Below are positions 1-8,131 of a DNA stretch of 35,625 nt, piece after piece. Numbering within the stretch: position 1 is the stretch's first letter; every line of letters starts with the position of its first letter. The position numbers and the translations under genes were made by a program. Under the pieces are notes generated by a model. The model was not told where the DNA came from and searched no databases. It worked only from the letters and a program-made list of their open reading frames with translations. Origin of the DNA: an uncultured Pseudomonadota bacterium (GTDB lineage: Bacteria; Pseudomonadota; Alphaproteobacteria; RF32; CAG-239); assembly GCA_949295085.1 (NCBI GenBank), contig CASFJS010000014.1, forward strand, positions 1-35,625, written 5' to 3'.

Positions 1-150
1 CTGACTCCGGCATTGCAAAACCTAATCGCTCGCATTCCCGGACCCTGTGGGTTATTCTTTTTGTAACCGCCTAAGCGGCTTATGTGCGGCTTTGGGTGAG
101 GTTGTCAGAGTCCGCTTTGAAATATTATGCCGCCGAACATTCATTTAAAC

Positions 151-247
151 TGTCATGCCGCCGAACAGCGTGAGGCTCAGGCATCTTCTGCTGTTTTAAT
201 ATAAGCGGAAGATCGCTCATCCCTCACTCTGCTCGGGAGCGATGACA
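151..247. repeat. Palindromic MITE-like intergenic element
   Basis: The element is about 97 bp with terminal inverted repeats: TGTCAT at 151-156 and ATGACA at 242-247, with further imperfect matching inward (GCCGCCGAAC against the complement of GCTCGGGAGC). Its arms can fold on each other around an AT-rich centre: ATCTTCTGCT at 183-192 pairs with AGCGGAAGAT at 204-213. Partial copies of the ends lie beside it: the left-end motif ATGCCGCCGAACAT at about 127-140 and the right-end motif CGCTCGGGAGCGAT at 264-277. It contains no ORF, so it is probably a dispersed non-autonomous or REP-like repeat. It could also act as a 3' structure for the minus-strand gene ending at 294. No second full copy is visible in this window. 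Confidence 0.55.
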
Positions 248-293
248 TTGTTGGGTGTGTTTTCGCTCGGGAGCGATAACAGGCTTTTTGTCA

Positions 294-1652
294 TCAGGCT
301 AACAGGTCCGATGCTTTGGCTATGCTGGTGGTCAGCCGACGGGCATTGTCCGAAAGCTCCATATTCTCAAAGATATACAAAGCATCGTGAAAGTACTCCA
401 GACTTTCTTCCAGCATAGTTTTGTCATCGGTATTGCGGCCGAGACGGTAATAAATGTTGCCGATGTTTTCCTGAGTGCCGGCCCAATCAAAAGGATCGCG
501 TTTTTCGGTAATGATTTTTTGGCGGTTTTTGTAGGCATTAATGGCCATTTCGGCGATGGCGTTGTTGTTGGTTAAGCTGCTTAAAACATTTAGACGATGT
601 CCGAGTTCGCCTTCAATATCGGCCCAGAATTCCGGAAACAGGGTGTAGGTAAAAATCTTTTCGGCCTCGCGCAAATTAAATACCGAATCGCGCAGAGCCT
701 GCAAATCTTCTTTTTGCCGCCAGTAGTCATACAACAGGCCGGACAATTTGTAAGAAATAAAGCCGTAATCATAGGGATAGACATATTTGCCAAGATATTT
801 CTGGGCTCGTTGATAACTGCCGATGGCCTTTTTGAAATGTTTGTCCGGATTGTTTTTCAGGTTTTTTACGGCAATATCGTGCAGCTGGCCGAAACGGTTG
901 TAAATACAGCCCAAATGCAGCGGATTTTTGATTAAGTCCTGATGTTTGACGGCGGTTTCAAGAAGATTGTTGACGACTTTAAGCTCTTTGTCGGTATTGC
1001 TGCGACGGCAGTAGCTCAAATAAATCAAAGCCAAAAAATTCATAACATACGGCAGGTATCCGAGCTCAAGATTTTGTGCCGAATTATTGCGCGACAGATC
1101 GCGGATGATTTTTTTTAGAAGATATTTTTGTTGGATTTCGCGTTGTTTGTCAGCGGTGTTCAGAGCAGCTAAAACGGCGCCGCAGATTAAGCTGAGAATT
1201 GAGGGCGGAAAAACTTCGCCGCGGTCAAAAAGAGAAGCCGGCAGATAAAGACTATCTAGTAAGGAAAGAAAAGAGGTATTGTCTCTTTCGTATTGGGCTG
1301 CCGTTTGAAAATTAAGGCGGATTTTATCATGTTCGCGGTAGCCCCAAATGAGCACGTCGGCACCGGTCTTGTCTAAAATGGTTTGGCCTTTGTCAATAAG
1401 ATCAAAAAAAGTACGGCCTTCAAGGTTTAGAAAACTTTTGTTAAACGGTTCGTTAAAGTAATTAACGGTCAGATAGGGTTGCTGTCTGAGCAGAGCGGCC
1501 AAAATTTCGCCGGAGGTGCTTTCGATGTTTTCGGCAAATTCCACAACCACAACATTGAAATTGATGTGCAAAGCTTCTTCTTCCGTCAAAATATCGGTTA
1601 AGACCGGACGGGGTTTTAGGAAAGTTTGTTTGAGAAAATCAAGTAACTGCAT
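294..1652 (-). CDS. TPR-containing protein of unknown function
   Basis: This 452-residue protein has no evident signal peptide. Residues 30-110 form an alpha/beta-looking domain with the segment GADVLIWG (97-104), a motif I associate with TPR proteins of other alphaproteobacteria. The rest is mostly helical, and the C-terminal third carries TPR-like helices (around residues 255-285 and 390-435, with patterns such as ENIGNIYYRLG and LEYFHDALYIFE). The ATG overlaps the TAA of the upstream membrane-protein gene by one base (TAATG), so the two are very likely translated as a coupled pair and may act together. TPR domains usually mediate protein-protein contacts. The actual role is unknown. The gene ends beside the repeat-rich spacer at 1-293. 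Confidence 0.6.
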   Translation of the reverse strand: MQLLDFLKQTFLKPRPVLTDILTEEEALHINFNVVVVEFAENIESTSGEILAALLRQQPYLTVNYFNEPFNKSFLNLEGRTFFDLIDKGQTILDKTGADVLIWGYREHDKIRLNFQTAAQYERDNTSFLSLLDSLYLPASLFDRGEVFPPSILSLICGAVLAALNTADKQREIQQKYLLKKIIRDLSRNNSAQNLELGYLPYVMNFLALIYLSYCRRSNTDKELKVVNNLLETAVKHQDLIKNPLHLGCIYNRFGQLHDIAVKNLKNNPDKHFKKAIGSYQRAQKYLGKYVYPYDYGFISYKLSGLLYDYWRQKEDLQALRDSVFNLREAEKIFTYTLFPEFWADIEGELGHRLNVLSSLTNNNAIAEMAINAYKNRQKIITEKRDPFDWAGTQENIGNIYYRLGRNTDDKTMLEESLEYFHDALYIFENMELSDNARRLTTSIAKASDLLA

Positions 1653-2716
1653 TAGTTTTTGTCCGGTTTATTGTTTTTTTTGGAAGATAAAAAGTCGCTT
1701 ATAAAATCTTTGAAGTTTTGCAAGACGAGCCGGTTGGTCTCGGTGAGGGTTTGGGAGGCATTGCGCCAACTCATCAGACGATATATCTGCCAACCCGCAA
1801 TTAAGGCCGCAAATGCCGGAATGGAAAAAGCATTGGTACTGTTGACCTGAATCAGGCCAAAAACAATCATCAAAATATTGGTGCTCCAGATAACGCGGAG
1901 GACGGATTGAGCCGGAAAACCATCGGAAAAAGATTGTACGGAGGCGCTATTGTAGGCCAGCTCTTGATATTGGGGTAAAAAAGTAAGCCTGCGGGTAAGA
2001 GCCAGGCCGAATTCAATCAGGTAAAACAATGAGAAAACAACAAAACAGGACAGTAAATATTCTCCGGAACAAATAAGCCCAAACCAACCGGTAACAAAGC
2101 CCAAAAAGGGTGCGGCATTAATGCCGAAAGGCTGGCGGGAACCGTGTAAATAGGCAATGGTCAGGGCAGCTAAAACTCCGGCGGCCGAAACTCCCAAGAT
2201 AAAAGGAGCCATTCCGCAAAGGTATAGCAACAAAATGCCGCCGCAGATGCTGATCCCCTCAATTTGCGGCAGAGGATTTAAGCCGGCAACAGCCCGCCAG
2301 CCAAACGCAAAAAGCCAAAGCGCCGCAATGGTTAATATTTGATTGATCAACCCCGGAAAGTTTGGAAAAAAATTAATTTGTAAGCCTGTTATTAAAACAC
2401 TTGATGCGGAGGCAATCAAAACGGCCAATGCCGTCAGCCAAAGTTTTTGGAAAGGGAAAGCCAGCAAAATCAGTAAGCCGCAGATTAAGGACAACGCGTA
2501 TTGCCAAACGGAAATATCGGTTGTGAAGTCATGCGGATACCAGAAAAAAAATGTTAACGGAATAACGCCCGCTAAAATCGTAACACCGAAAGATATGGCA
2601 GCGGACAAATATCTGTCGCGGAAAAAAGCTGTTTTGAAAGAAGCCACAAACGAAATTGCGGCAATGATTAAACAGACCAAAAAAGATAACCCTATAATCA
2701 AGAAATGATCGCTCAT
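1652..2716 (-). CDS. Polytopic membrane protein of unknown function
   Basis: This 354-residue protein is very hydrophobic and has roughly nine to ten predicted transmembrane segments through residue 310, then a short charged C-terminal tail ending in lysines and asparagines that should be cytoplasmic. I see no catalytic signature. A passing likeness to polyprenyl-phosphate sugar-phosphate transferases (an FLGF-type segment near residue 205) is not supported by the conserved aspartates those enzymes need. The stop codon overlaps the start of the downstream TPR gene by one base, implying co-translation. About 75 bases separate it from the upstream Rossmann-like gene on the same strand, so it may belong to the same transcript as rsmB or have its own promoter. 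Confidence 0.6.
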   Translation of the reverse strand: MSDHFLIIGLSFLVCLIIAAISFVASFKTAFFRDRYLSAAISFGVTILAGVIPLTFFFWYPHDFTTDISVWQYALSLICGLLILLAFPFQKLWLTALAVLIASASSVLITGLQINFFPNFPGLINQILTIAALWLFAFGWRAVAGLNPLPQIEGISICGGILLLYLCGMAPFILGVSAAGVLAALTIAYLHGSRQPFGINAAPFLGFVTGWFGLICSGEYLLSCFVVFSLFYLIEFGLALTRRLTFLPQYQELAYNSASVQSFSDGFPAQSVLRVIWSTNILMIVFGLIQVNSTNAFSIPAFAALIAGWQIYRLMSWRNASQTLTETNRLVLQNFKDFISDFLSSKKNNKPDKN

Positions 2717-2791
2717 TTACCAAAACTTTCAGATGTTTTATATCTGCCAATATAAATGATTACCATCTTTTCTTCAAGCTTATTGCACGGG

Positions 2792-3688
2792 TTATGCCAA
2801 CATTTTATTAACGGCATTTGCGCTTAACCGGAACAGCGACGGTGTGTCAAAACGATTAATTTCCGGCAGAATGTTTAGCAGGACGTTTAAGGCGGCGGGA
2901 GTTGTAAATTCGCTATGGCTGCCGTCTTCGATATCATACAGGCCGGCCAGAATCTCCGAGGAATCCAGAGATATTTTGTGTTTTTTTGCCAGTTTGACAA
3001 GTTCCGAGGCGGCGAGTTCGGCCTGGTTTCGGGTATCCGGATCGGTCAGCCGGGTGACTAAAGAGGCGGGCTCTGATATAAGCAGCAGATTGCTTAAAAA
3101 GAAAACAGAAAGATGTTCCCAAAAAAAGGTTTTATTGTGGTGTGATAAGGTAATGCTTATTTGCGAATCGTCAAACAATCGTTTGATTTGTACGGCCGTG
3201 TCCGAGGTGCTGCAAAGTTGAAGTTTAGGCAAAGATTTTAGGTGGATGAGGGTGTTTTTGTTCAGGTTGAGACCGCCGCTAAAATATCCCGATATTTCTT
3301 TGGTTGGGGATATTTTCGGTAAAAGCCGGTGATTATAAAAGGACGAACAATTGATGAGCGGTGCCAATTTAACCGGTTCGGCAGATAAAAACAGCAGGTC
3401 TGAGGAGGCTTCCGTCGGAGCCGATGCCAAAAAGCAGAAATCCGGTTTGAAATCAACGGATGAGGCAAAGTGAAAATTGGTGTGACGACTTTGGAAACGA
3501 GCCGGTTTGACGGTAAACGGGTTTAGAGGCTTATAGCCATCAAGTTTGGCCGGCGAGACAATTATTGTTGTTTGGCACCCGTTGTTTTGCAAGGTATCTG
3601 CCAAGAAAAAAGCTAAAGGAGACGTCCCGATAACGGCAATGTTTTTGTTTTGAGAAACAGGAGGTTGGACATTTTTGGTGAAAAACAT
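2792..3688 (-). CDS. Rossmann-fold protein, ketopantoate reductase-like
   Basis: The start chosen is ATG at 3688, one base after the rsmB stop (TGATATG), giving 298 residues. The longer upstream reading lies inside rsmB and is a shadow. The N-terminus (residues 16-33, NIAVIGTSPLAFFLADTL) reads as the first strand, turn and helix of a Rossmann fold, followed by a second strand (TTIIVS). The glycine loop is GTSPLA instead of GxGxxG/A, so cofactor binding may be weak or lost. The helical C-terminal half is compatible with the ApbA/PanE C-terminal domain, but I cannot point to its catalytic lysine with confidence. It is translationally coupled to rsmB. The function is uncertain and it could be a degenerate dehydrogenase. 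Confidence 0.5.
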   Translation of the reverse strand: MFFTKNVQPPVSQNKNIAVIGTSPLAFFLADTLQNNGCQTTIIVSPAKLDGYKPLNPFTVKPARFQSRHTNFHFASSVDFKPDFCFLASAPTEASSDLLFLSAEPVKLAPLINCSSFYNHRLLPKISPTKEISGYFSGGLNLNKNTLIHLKSLPKLQLCSTSDTAVQIKRLFDDSQISITLSHHNKTFFWEHLSVFFLSNLLLISEPASLVTRLTDPDTRNQAELAASELVKLAKKHKISLDSSEILAGLYDIEDGSHSEFTTPAALNVLLNILPEINRFDTPSLFRLSANAVNKMLA

Positions 3689-3689
3689 A

Positions 3690-4958
3690 TCAGTAACCCT
3701 TTTGTAAACAAGCAACAAAAAAACCGTCTGCTCCGCCCAGAGCCGCCAAATGTTGGGGTAAAACGCGGAGAAAACCCTCAGCAGAGACGATTGCGGCAAT
3801 GGGTGAGGGAATTTTTGGGCGTAAATCAACGATATTAAAAGAGGGATGATCTTGTAAGAAAGATCGTATTTGATTTTCGCCCTCTTCATGGCACAGAGAG
3901 CAAGTGCAGTAGATAAAAATGCCACCCGGGGCAAGAGCATGATCAATATGCTGCAAAAATTGTTTTTGTATGGCGGCCTGAGACAAGACGTCGTCAAGAG
4001 TTTTTAAGTGGACAACTTCGGGATGACGGCGCAAAGTTCCGGTGGCGGAACATGGCGCATCTAAAATGATAATATCGTACAGTCGGGTTGATTGCTGCAG
4101 GAATCTGATACCGTCATCACAGATAATTTTTTCCGGTTTGAGGTGAAGTCGTGTGAGATTTTCGGCCAAGATTTTGAGGCGATCTTCGGAAATATCAAGA
4201 CAGGTTACTCTGGCTTTGGCGGAGAGCAGCTGCGCTGTTTTTCCGCCGGGGGCGGCACAGAGTTCAAGAACCTGTTTTCCTTGCAGGTCGTCCAGCATTT
4301 TTACCGGCAGAGAGGATGAAAAATCCTGTACCCACCAGGTGCCCTGATCGTAGTCCGGAAGGTTGGATATTTTGCCCCTGCCGGACAGGCGAATCGTGCC
4401 TAGCGGCAGGGAATTTCCCTTGAGGCGGGAGGACGATGTCTTACTCATGCAGGTGATGTCAAGAAGAGGCTCTTTGACAGATGCGGCCTCGATGGCGTCA
4501 ATGATTTTGGGCGAATAGCTGCGACGTAAAAGCGTGCGAAAACTTTGCGGAAAAAACTCGCCTTTGTCGGCGTTGATTAAGTCTTGTCTGGAAGCGCTTA
4601 TCCGGCGTAAAACGGCGTTAACAAAGCCCGCGACATAGCGATCGGTTTTTTGTTTGACCAAATTAACGTAGGAATTGATAACGGCATAGTCCGGCGTTTG
4701 CATGTATAAAAGTTCGGTGGCGCCAAGGATGAGAGCCGTTCGGCCGATACTGTTTTGTTGGGATAATTTCCGAGTAATCAGATTTTTCAGGACTTTGCGA
4801 ATATACGAAAGATGGCGCAGGGATGTTTGGGTCAACATGGTAATGAACGCATTATCTTCGGCGGACTCAGCGGTCTGACCGGCGGGTAAACCGGAAAATT
4901 TGCCGTTTTCCAGAAGATTGTGCAAAAGCAGTAGAGATTTTTCGCGAGAATCTGCCAT
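3690..4958 (-). CDS. rsmB: 16S rRNA (cytosine-967-C5)-methyltransferase RsmB
   Basis: RsmB methylates a cytosine of 16S rRNA using S-adenosylmethionine. The 422-residue protein has the expected two parts: an N-terminal NusB-like helical RNA-binding domain (about residues 1-140) and a C-terminal class I methyltransferase domain. The SAM-binding loop reads LELCAAPGGKTAQL. The two cysteine motifs of the Nop2/Sun family are present as DAPCSATGTLRRHPEV and YCTCSLCHEEGE. The ATG at 4958 is preferred over the in-frame TTG just before it; a GCAGG at a normal distance can serve as ribosome binding site. It is divergent from leuS and is followed one base after its stop by the Rossmann-like gene. Confidence 0.93.
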   Translation of the reverse strand: MADSREKSLLLLHNLLENGKFSGLPAGQTAESAEDNAFITMLTQTSLRHLSYIRKVLKNLITRKLSQQNSIGRTALILGATELLYMQTPDYAVINSYVNLVKQKTDRYVAGFVNAVLRRISASRQDLINADKGEFFPQSFRTLLRRSYSPKIIDAIEAASVKEPLLDITCMSKTSSSRLKGNSLPLGTIRLSGRGKISNLPDYDQGTWWVQDFSSSLPVKMLDDLQGKQVLELCAAPGGKTAQLLSAKARVTCLDISEDRLKILAENLTRLHLKPEKIICDDGIRFLQQSTRLYDIIILDAPCSATGTLRRHPEVVHLKTLDDVLSQAAIQKQFLQHIDHALAPGGIFIYCTCSLCHEEGENQIRSFLQDHPSFNIVDLRPKIPSPIAAIVSAEGFLRVLPQHLAALGGADGFFVACLQKGY

Positions 4959-5050
4959 CAAAAAGCCTGCGTGGGTAGAATATCGGTATTAGTTGCCAGA
5001 CGCTTATTTTAGGGAATTATCAGAAAAATACAAGGCAAAAAAATTGCCTC

Positions 5051-5079
5051 TTGTCAAAAGTCGTAATTTAAAGTATTTT
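5051..5079 (+). promoter_or_regulatory. Candidate sigma70 promoter for leuS
   Basis: TTGTCA (5051-5056) and TATTTT (5074-5079) are separated by 17 bases, about 55 bases ahead of the leuS ATG. The predicted leader holds a small GC hairpin (GCGG-TTGA-CCGC type, around 5099-5113). The assignment is by consensus only. Confidence 0.5.
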
Positions 5080-5133
5080 TTTTTACAGTGTCATTTTCGG
5101 CGGTTGAGGCCGCTTCAGTAACGGATTAAAAAG

Positions 5134-7584
5134 ATGAGTAAAAAATATAACGGAAAAGATTCTTGGGAAGATTGGGCCAAAGAATGGCGCCTGGAAGACA
5201 GGTATAATTTTAAAACCATTGAGAAAAAATGGCAGGAAATTTGGGAAGACGAAAAGGTCTATAAAGTTGACGTTGATAAAACAAAAGAAAAATTTTATGC
5301 CTTGGTGGAATTTCCGTATCCTTCGGGAGCCGGGCTGCATGTCGGACATCCGCGGTCATATACGGCGCTGGATGTGATTGCCCGCAAAAAAAGAATGCAG
5401 GGTTTTAATGTTTTGTATCCGATGGGGTTTGACGCTTTTGGCCTGCCGGCCGAAAATTATGCCATTAAGACCGGTGTGCATCCGGCGGTTTCGACCAAGG
5501 CCAATATTGAAAACTTTACACGCCAGCTGAAGTCAATCGGTTTTAGCTTTGACTGGGACAGGTGTTTTAATACCTGCGATCCTGAGTATTATAAGTGGAC
5601 ACAGTGGATGTTCATCAAGTTTTTTGAAAAAGGACTGGCCTATAAGGCTAAGGTTGCCATCAACTGGTGTCCGTCCTGTAAGGTGAGTCTGGCTAATGAG
5701 GAAGTTGTTAACGGCTGCTGTGAGCGTTGCGGCGCCGAGGTGGTTCGTCGCGACAAAGAGCAATGGATGCTGGCAATTACCAAATATGCCGACCGGTTGA
5801 TTAAGGATTTGGACGAAGTGGATTTTATCGATCGGGTTAAATCGCAGCAGATTAATTGGATCGGTCGCAGTGAGGGCGCAGAGCTGGATTTTGATTTCGG
5901 CGAGGATAAGCTTAAGGTGTTTACAACCCGTCCGGATACGGCTTTCGGCGTGACTTATATGGTGATGGCGCCGGAACATCCGCTGGTACAAAAATATATG
6001 AGCCGGTTTGAGAATCCGGAAGATGTTAAAGCTTATGTCGAGGCAACGGCTAAAAAGTCTGATTTGCAGCGGACAATGAGCGATGAAAAAACCGGTGTTG
6101 AGTTGAAAGGCATAAAGGCTAAAAACCCCTATAATAATGAGATGATTCCGGTGTTTATTTCGGATTATGTTTTAACCGGATACGGTACCGGTGCGATTAT
6201 GGCGGTGCCGGCGCATGATCAACGAGACTACGATTTTGCCAAAGTGTTTAATTTGCCAATCGTACAGGTTTTGGCCGGCGGTGATATCAGCGAGAAAGCC
6301 TGGGAGGAAGACGGCGAACATATTAATTCCGGTTTTTTGAACGGTTTGAATAAAGAAGACGCCATTCGTCAGGCGATTGATTATGCAGAAAGCCATGGTT
6401 TTGGTTGTTCCAAAGTCAATTACAAATTGCGTGACTGGGTGTTTTCGCGTCAACGCTATTGGGGCGAACCGATCCCGATGGTTTATTGCGAGAAATGCGG
6501 CTGGCAGCCGATAGCGGAGTCTGAGCTGCCGTTAACATTGCCGGAAGTGCCGGATTATCATCCGAATGATGAGGGCGAATCGCCGTTGTCAAAAGCCGGC
6601 GACTGGTTGGATGCAACTTGTCCGAAGTGCGGCGGCCATGCCCGGCGCGAGACCGATACCATGCCGAACTGGGCCGGTTCATCGTGGTATTTTCTGCGGT
6701 ATTGTGATCCGCACAACACAAAAGAATTTGCCTCAAAAGAAGCTTTGGATTATTGGATGAATGTTGATTGGTACAACGGCGGTATGGAGCATACGACGCT
6801 GCATTTGTTGTATTCGCGTTTTTGGCATAAGTTTTTATATGATTGCGGTTTGGTGCCAACCAAAGAGCCCTACCAGAAGCGTACATCACACGGGATGATT
6901 CTGGCCGAAAACGGCGAGAAAATGTCAAAATCGCGCGGCAATGTTATTAATCCCGATGATATTGTCAACACTTACGGTGCGGATACTTTTCGGTTGTATG
7001 AAATGTTTATCGGGCCGTTTGATCAGGCGGCAATGTGGTCTGATGAGAGTCTGATGGGGGTTTACCGCTTTGTTGGCAAAATCTATGCCTTGTTTAAGAA
7101 AGTTTATGATATCGAGGCGTCAACGGAAGATTTGCGGGCAATGCATAAGTGTATTCTTGAAGTTAGCGAAAGAATCGACCAAATGCGTTTTAATACGGCA
7201 GTGTCATCATTGATGACTTACGTTAACTATTTGTCCGGCAAAGATAAGATTCCGGCAGAGCTTTATGCAACGTTGTTGAAATTATTGTCGCCGTTTGCGC
7301 CGCATCTGGCTGAGGAAATGTGGGCCAGACTTGGGCGTGAGACTCTGATTGTAACGGAAAGCTGGCCGAAAGGAGATATCAAATTGGCCGAAGACAGTAC
7401 GGTAACCGTGGCTGTGCAGATTTGCGGCAAAATGCGCGGTACGATTGAGCTGCCTAAAAATTCGCCTCGGGAGGAAGCCGAGAAAAAGGCACTTGCTTTG
7501 GAAAATGTCAAGCGGCAGTTGGCCGGGAAAGAAATTAAAAAAATTATTGTCGTGCCGGACAGAATTGTTAACATTGTTGCTTAG
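5134..7584 (+). CDS. leuS: Leucyl-tRNA synthetase
   Basis: The enzyme charges tRNA-Leu with leucine in the cytoplasm. The 816-residue protein has the HIGH signature as HVGH (69-72), KMSKS at 596-600, the CP1 editing-domain threonine-rich motif TTRPDT, and two pairs of zinc-type cysteines (CPSC 179-182 and C196/C199) plus later CxxC pairs. The C-terminus ends in the usual VVPDRIVNIV-type tail. The cysteine-rich region after HVGH and the phrase around QWMLAITKYADRLI look like Firmicutes or clostridial LeuS more than the proteobacterial form, which lacks most of these cysteines. The gene nevertheless sits in the usual leuS-lptE-holA order. The ATG at 5134 has only a weak ribosome binding site. 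Confidence 0.97.
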   Translation: MSKKYNGKDSWEDWAKEWRLEDRYNFKTIEKKWQEIWEDEKVYKVDVDKTKEKFYALVEFPYPSGAGLHVGHPRSYTALDVIARKKRMQGFNVLYPMGFDAFGLPAENYAIKTGVHPAVSTKANIENFTRQLKSIGFSFDWDRCFNTCDPEYYKWTQWMFIKFFEKGLAYKAKVAINWCPSCKVSLANEEVVNGCCERCGAEVVRRDKEQWMLAITKYADRLIKDLDEVDFIDRVKSQQINWIGRSEGAELDFDFGEDKLKVFTTRPDTAFGVTYMVMAPEHPLVQKYMSRFENPEDVKAYVEATAKKSDLQRTMSDEKTGVELKGIKAKNPYNNEMIPVFISDYVLTGYGTGAIMAVPAHDQRDYDFAKVFNLPIVQVLAGGDISEKAWEEDGEHINSGFLNGLNKEDAIRQAIDYAESHGFGCSKVNYKLRDWVFSRQRYWGEPIPMVYCEKCGWQPIAESELPLTLPEVPDYHPNDEGESPLSKAGDWLDATCPKCGGHARRETDTMPNWAGSSWYFLRYCDPHNTKEFASKEALDYWMNVDWYNGGMEHTTLHLLYSRFWHKFLYDCGLVPTKEPYQKRTSHGMILAENGEKMSKSRGNVINPDDIVNTYGADTFRLYEMFIGPFDQAAMWSDESLMGVYRFVGKIYALFKKVYDIEASTEDLRAMHKCILEVSERIDQMRFNTAVSSLMTYVNYLSGKDKIPAELYATLLKLLSPFAPHLAEEMWARLGRETLIVTESWPKGDIKLAEDSTVTVAVQICGKMRGTIELPKNSPREEAEKKALALENVKRQLAGKEIKKIIVVPDRIVNIVA

Positions 7585-7600
7585 GGTTTGAGGAAAAGAG

Positions 7601-8131
7601 ATGTTGAAAAAAACCGGGATTTTGATTGTTGCTTTGTGTCTGAGTGCTTGCGGCTTTCGACCGATGTATGCGCAAAACGACGGCAGCGGCACTTTGTATG
7701 GAAACACATCGCCGTCGGTGGTTGATGAAATGGCACAGATCAGAATCTCGGCGATTGCCGAACGGTTTGGTCAACAATTGCGCAATAATTTGTTGGATTT
7801 GATGACGCCGAAAGGGGTGCCGGCACAATCAAGATATCGGCTGGATGTGGAGGTGGTTGATAAAAGTACGACACAGCAGGCGATGAGAGACGATGTGACC
7901 GCGACCAGTGAGCGTATAGATTACCGGGTTGAATATCGGCTGTATCAGGGAGCGACGGAATTGGTCAGAGGAGATTCGTTTGCCTTTGTCAGCTATGATA
8001 TTTTGGCTAATCCGTATTCGACAACAATGGCGCAAAAAAAGGCCGAAACCGATGCCGCCAAAATTATTGCCAATGATATTGCTTTGAGAATCGGCGCGTA
8101 TTTCCATAGCCGGACAGGCGGCGGAAAATGA
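7601..8131 (+). CDS. lptE: LPS-assembly lipoprotein LptE
   Basis: LptE plugs the LptD barrel and helps insert lipopolysaccharide into the outer leaflet of the outer membrane. The 176-residue product begins with a lipoprotein signal peptide and lipobox (LSAC, cysteine near residue 17) followed by GFRPMY, the hallmark of LptE homologues just after the lipidated cysteine. The rest shows alternating beta strands and a C-terminal helix (KAETDAAKIIANDIALRI), as in the family. It starts 16 bases after leuS with a GAGGAAAAGAG leader, and its TGA overlaps the ATG of holA (ATGA). It fits the usual alphaproteobacterial cluster. Confidence 0.9.
   Translation: MLKKTGILIVALCLSACGFRPMYAQNDGSGTLYGNTSPSVVDEMAQIRISAIAERFGQQLRNNLLDLMTPKGVPAQSRYRLDVEVVDKSTTQQAMRDDVTATSERIDYRVEYRLYQGATELVRGDSFAFVSYDILANPYSTTMAQKKAETDAAKIIANDIALRIGAYFHSRTGGGK

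Noticed and set aside
1652..2716. Polyprenyl-phosphate sugar transferase (WecA/MraY-like)
   Set aside because: Only a vague FLGF-like segment fits. The catalytic aspartate motifs are absent.
3689..3997. N-terminal extension of the Rossmann-like protein
   Set aside because: It lies entirely inside rsmB in another frame. The Rossmann strand begins just after ATG 3688.
4959..5133. T-box riboswitch before leuS
   Set aside because: The leader from the predicted promoter is only about 50 bases, with no specifier loop or antiterminator pattern.
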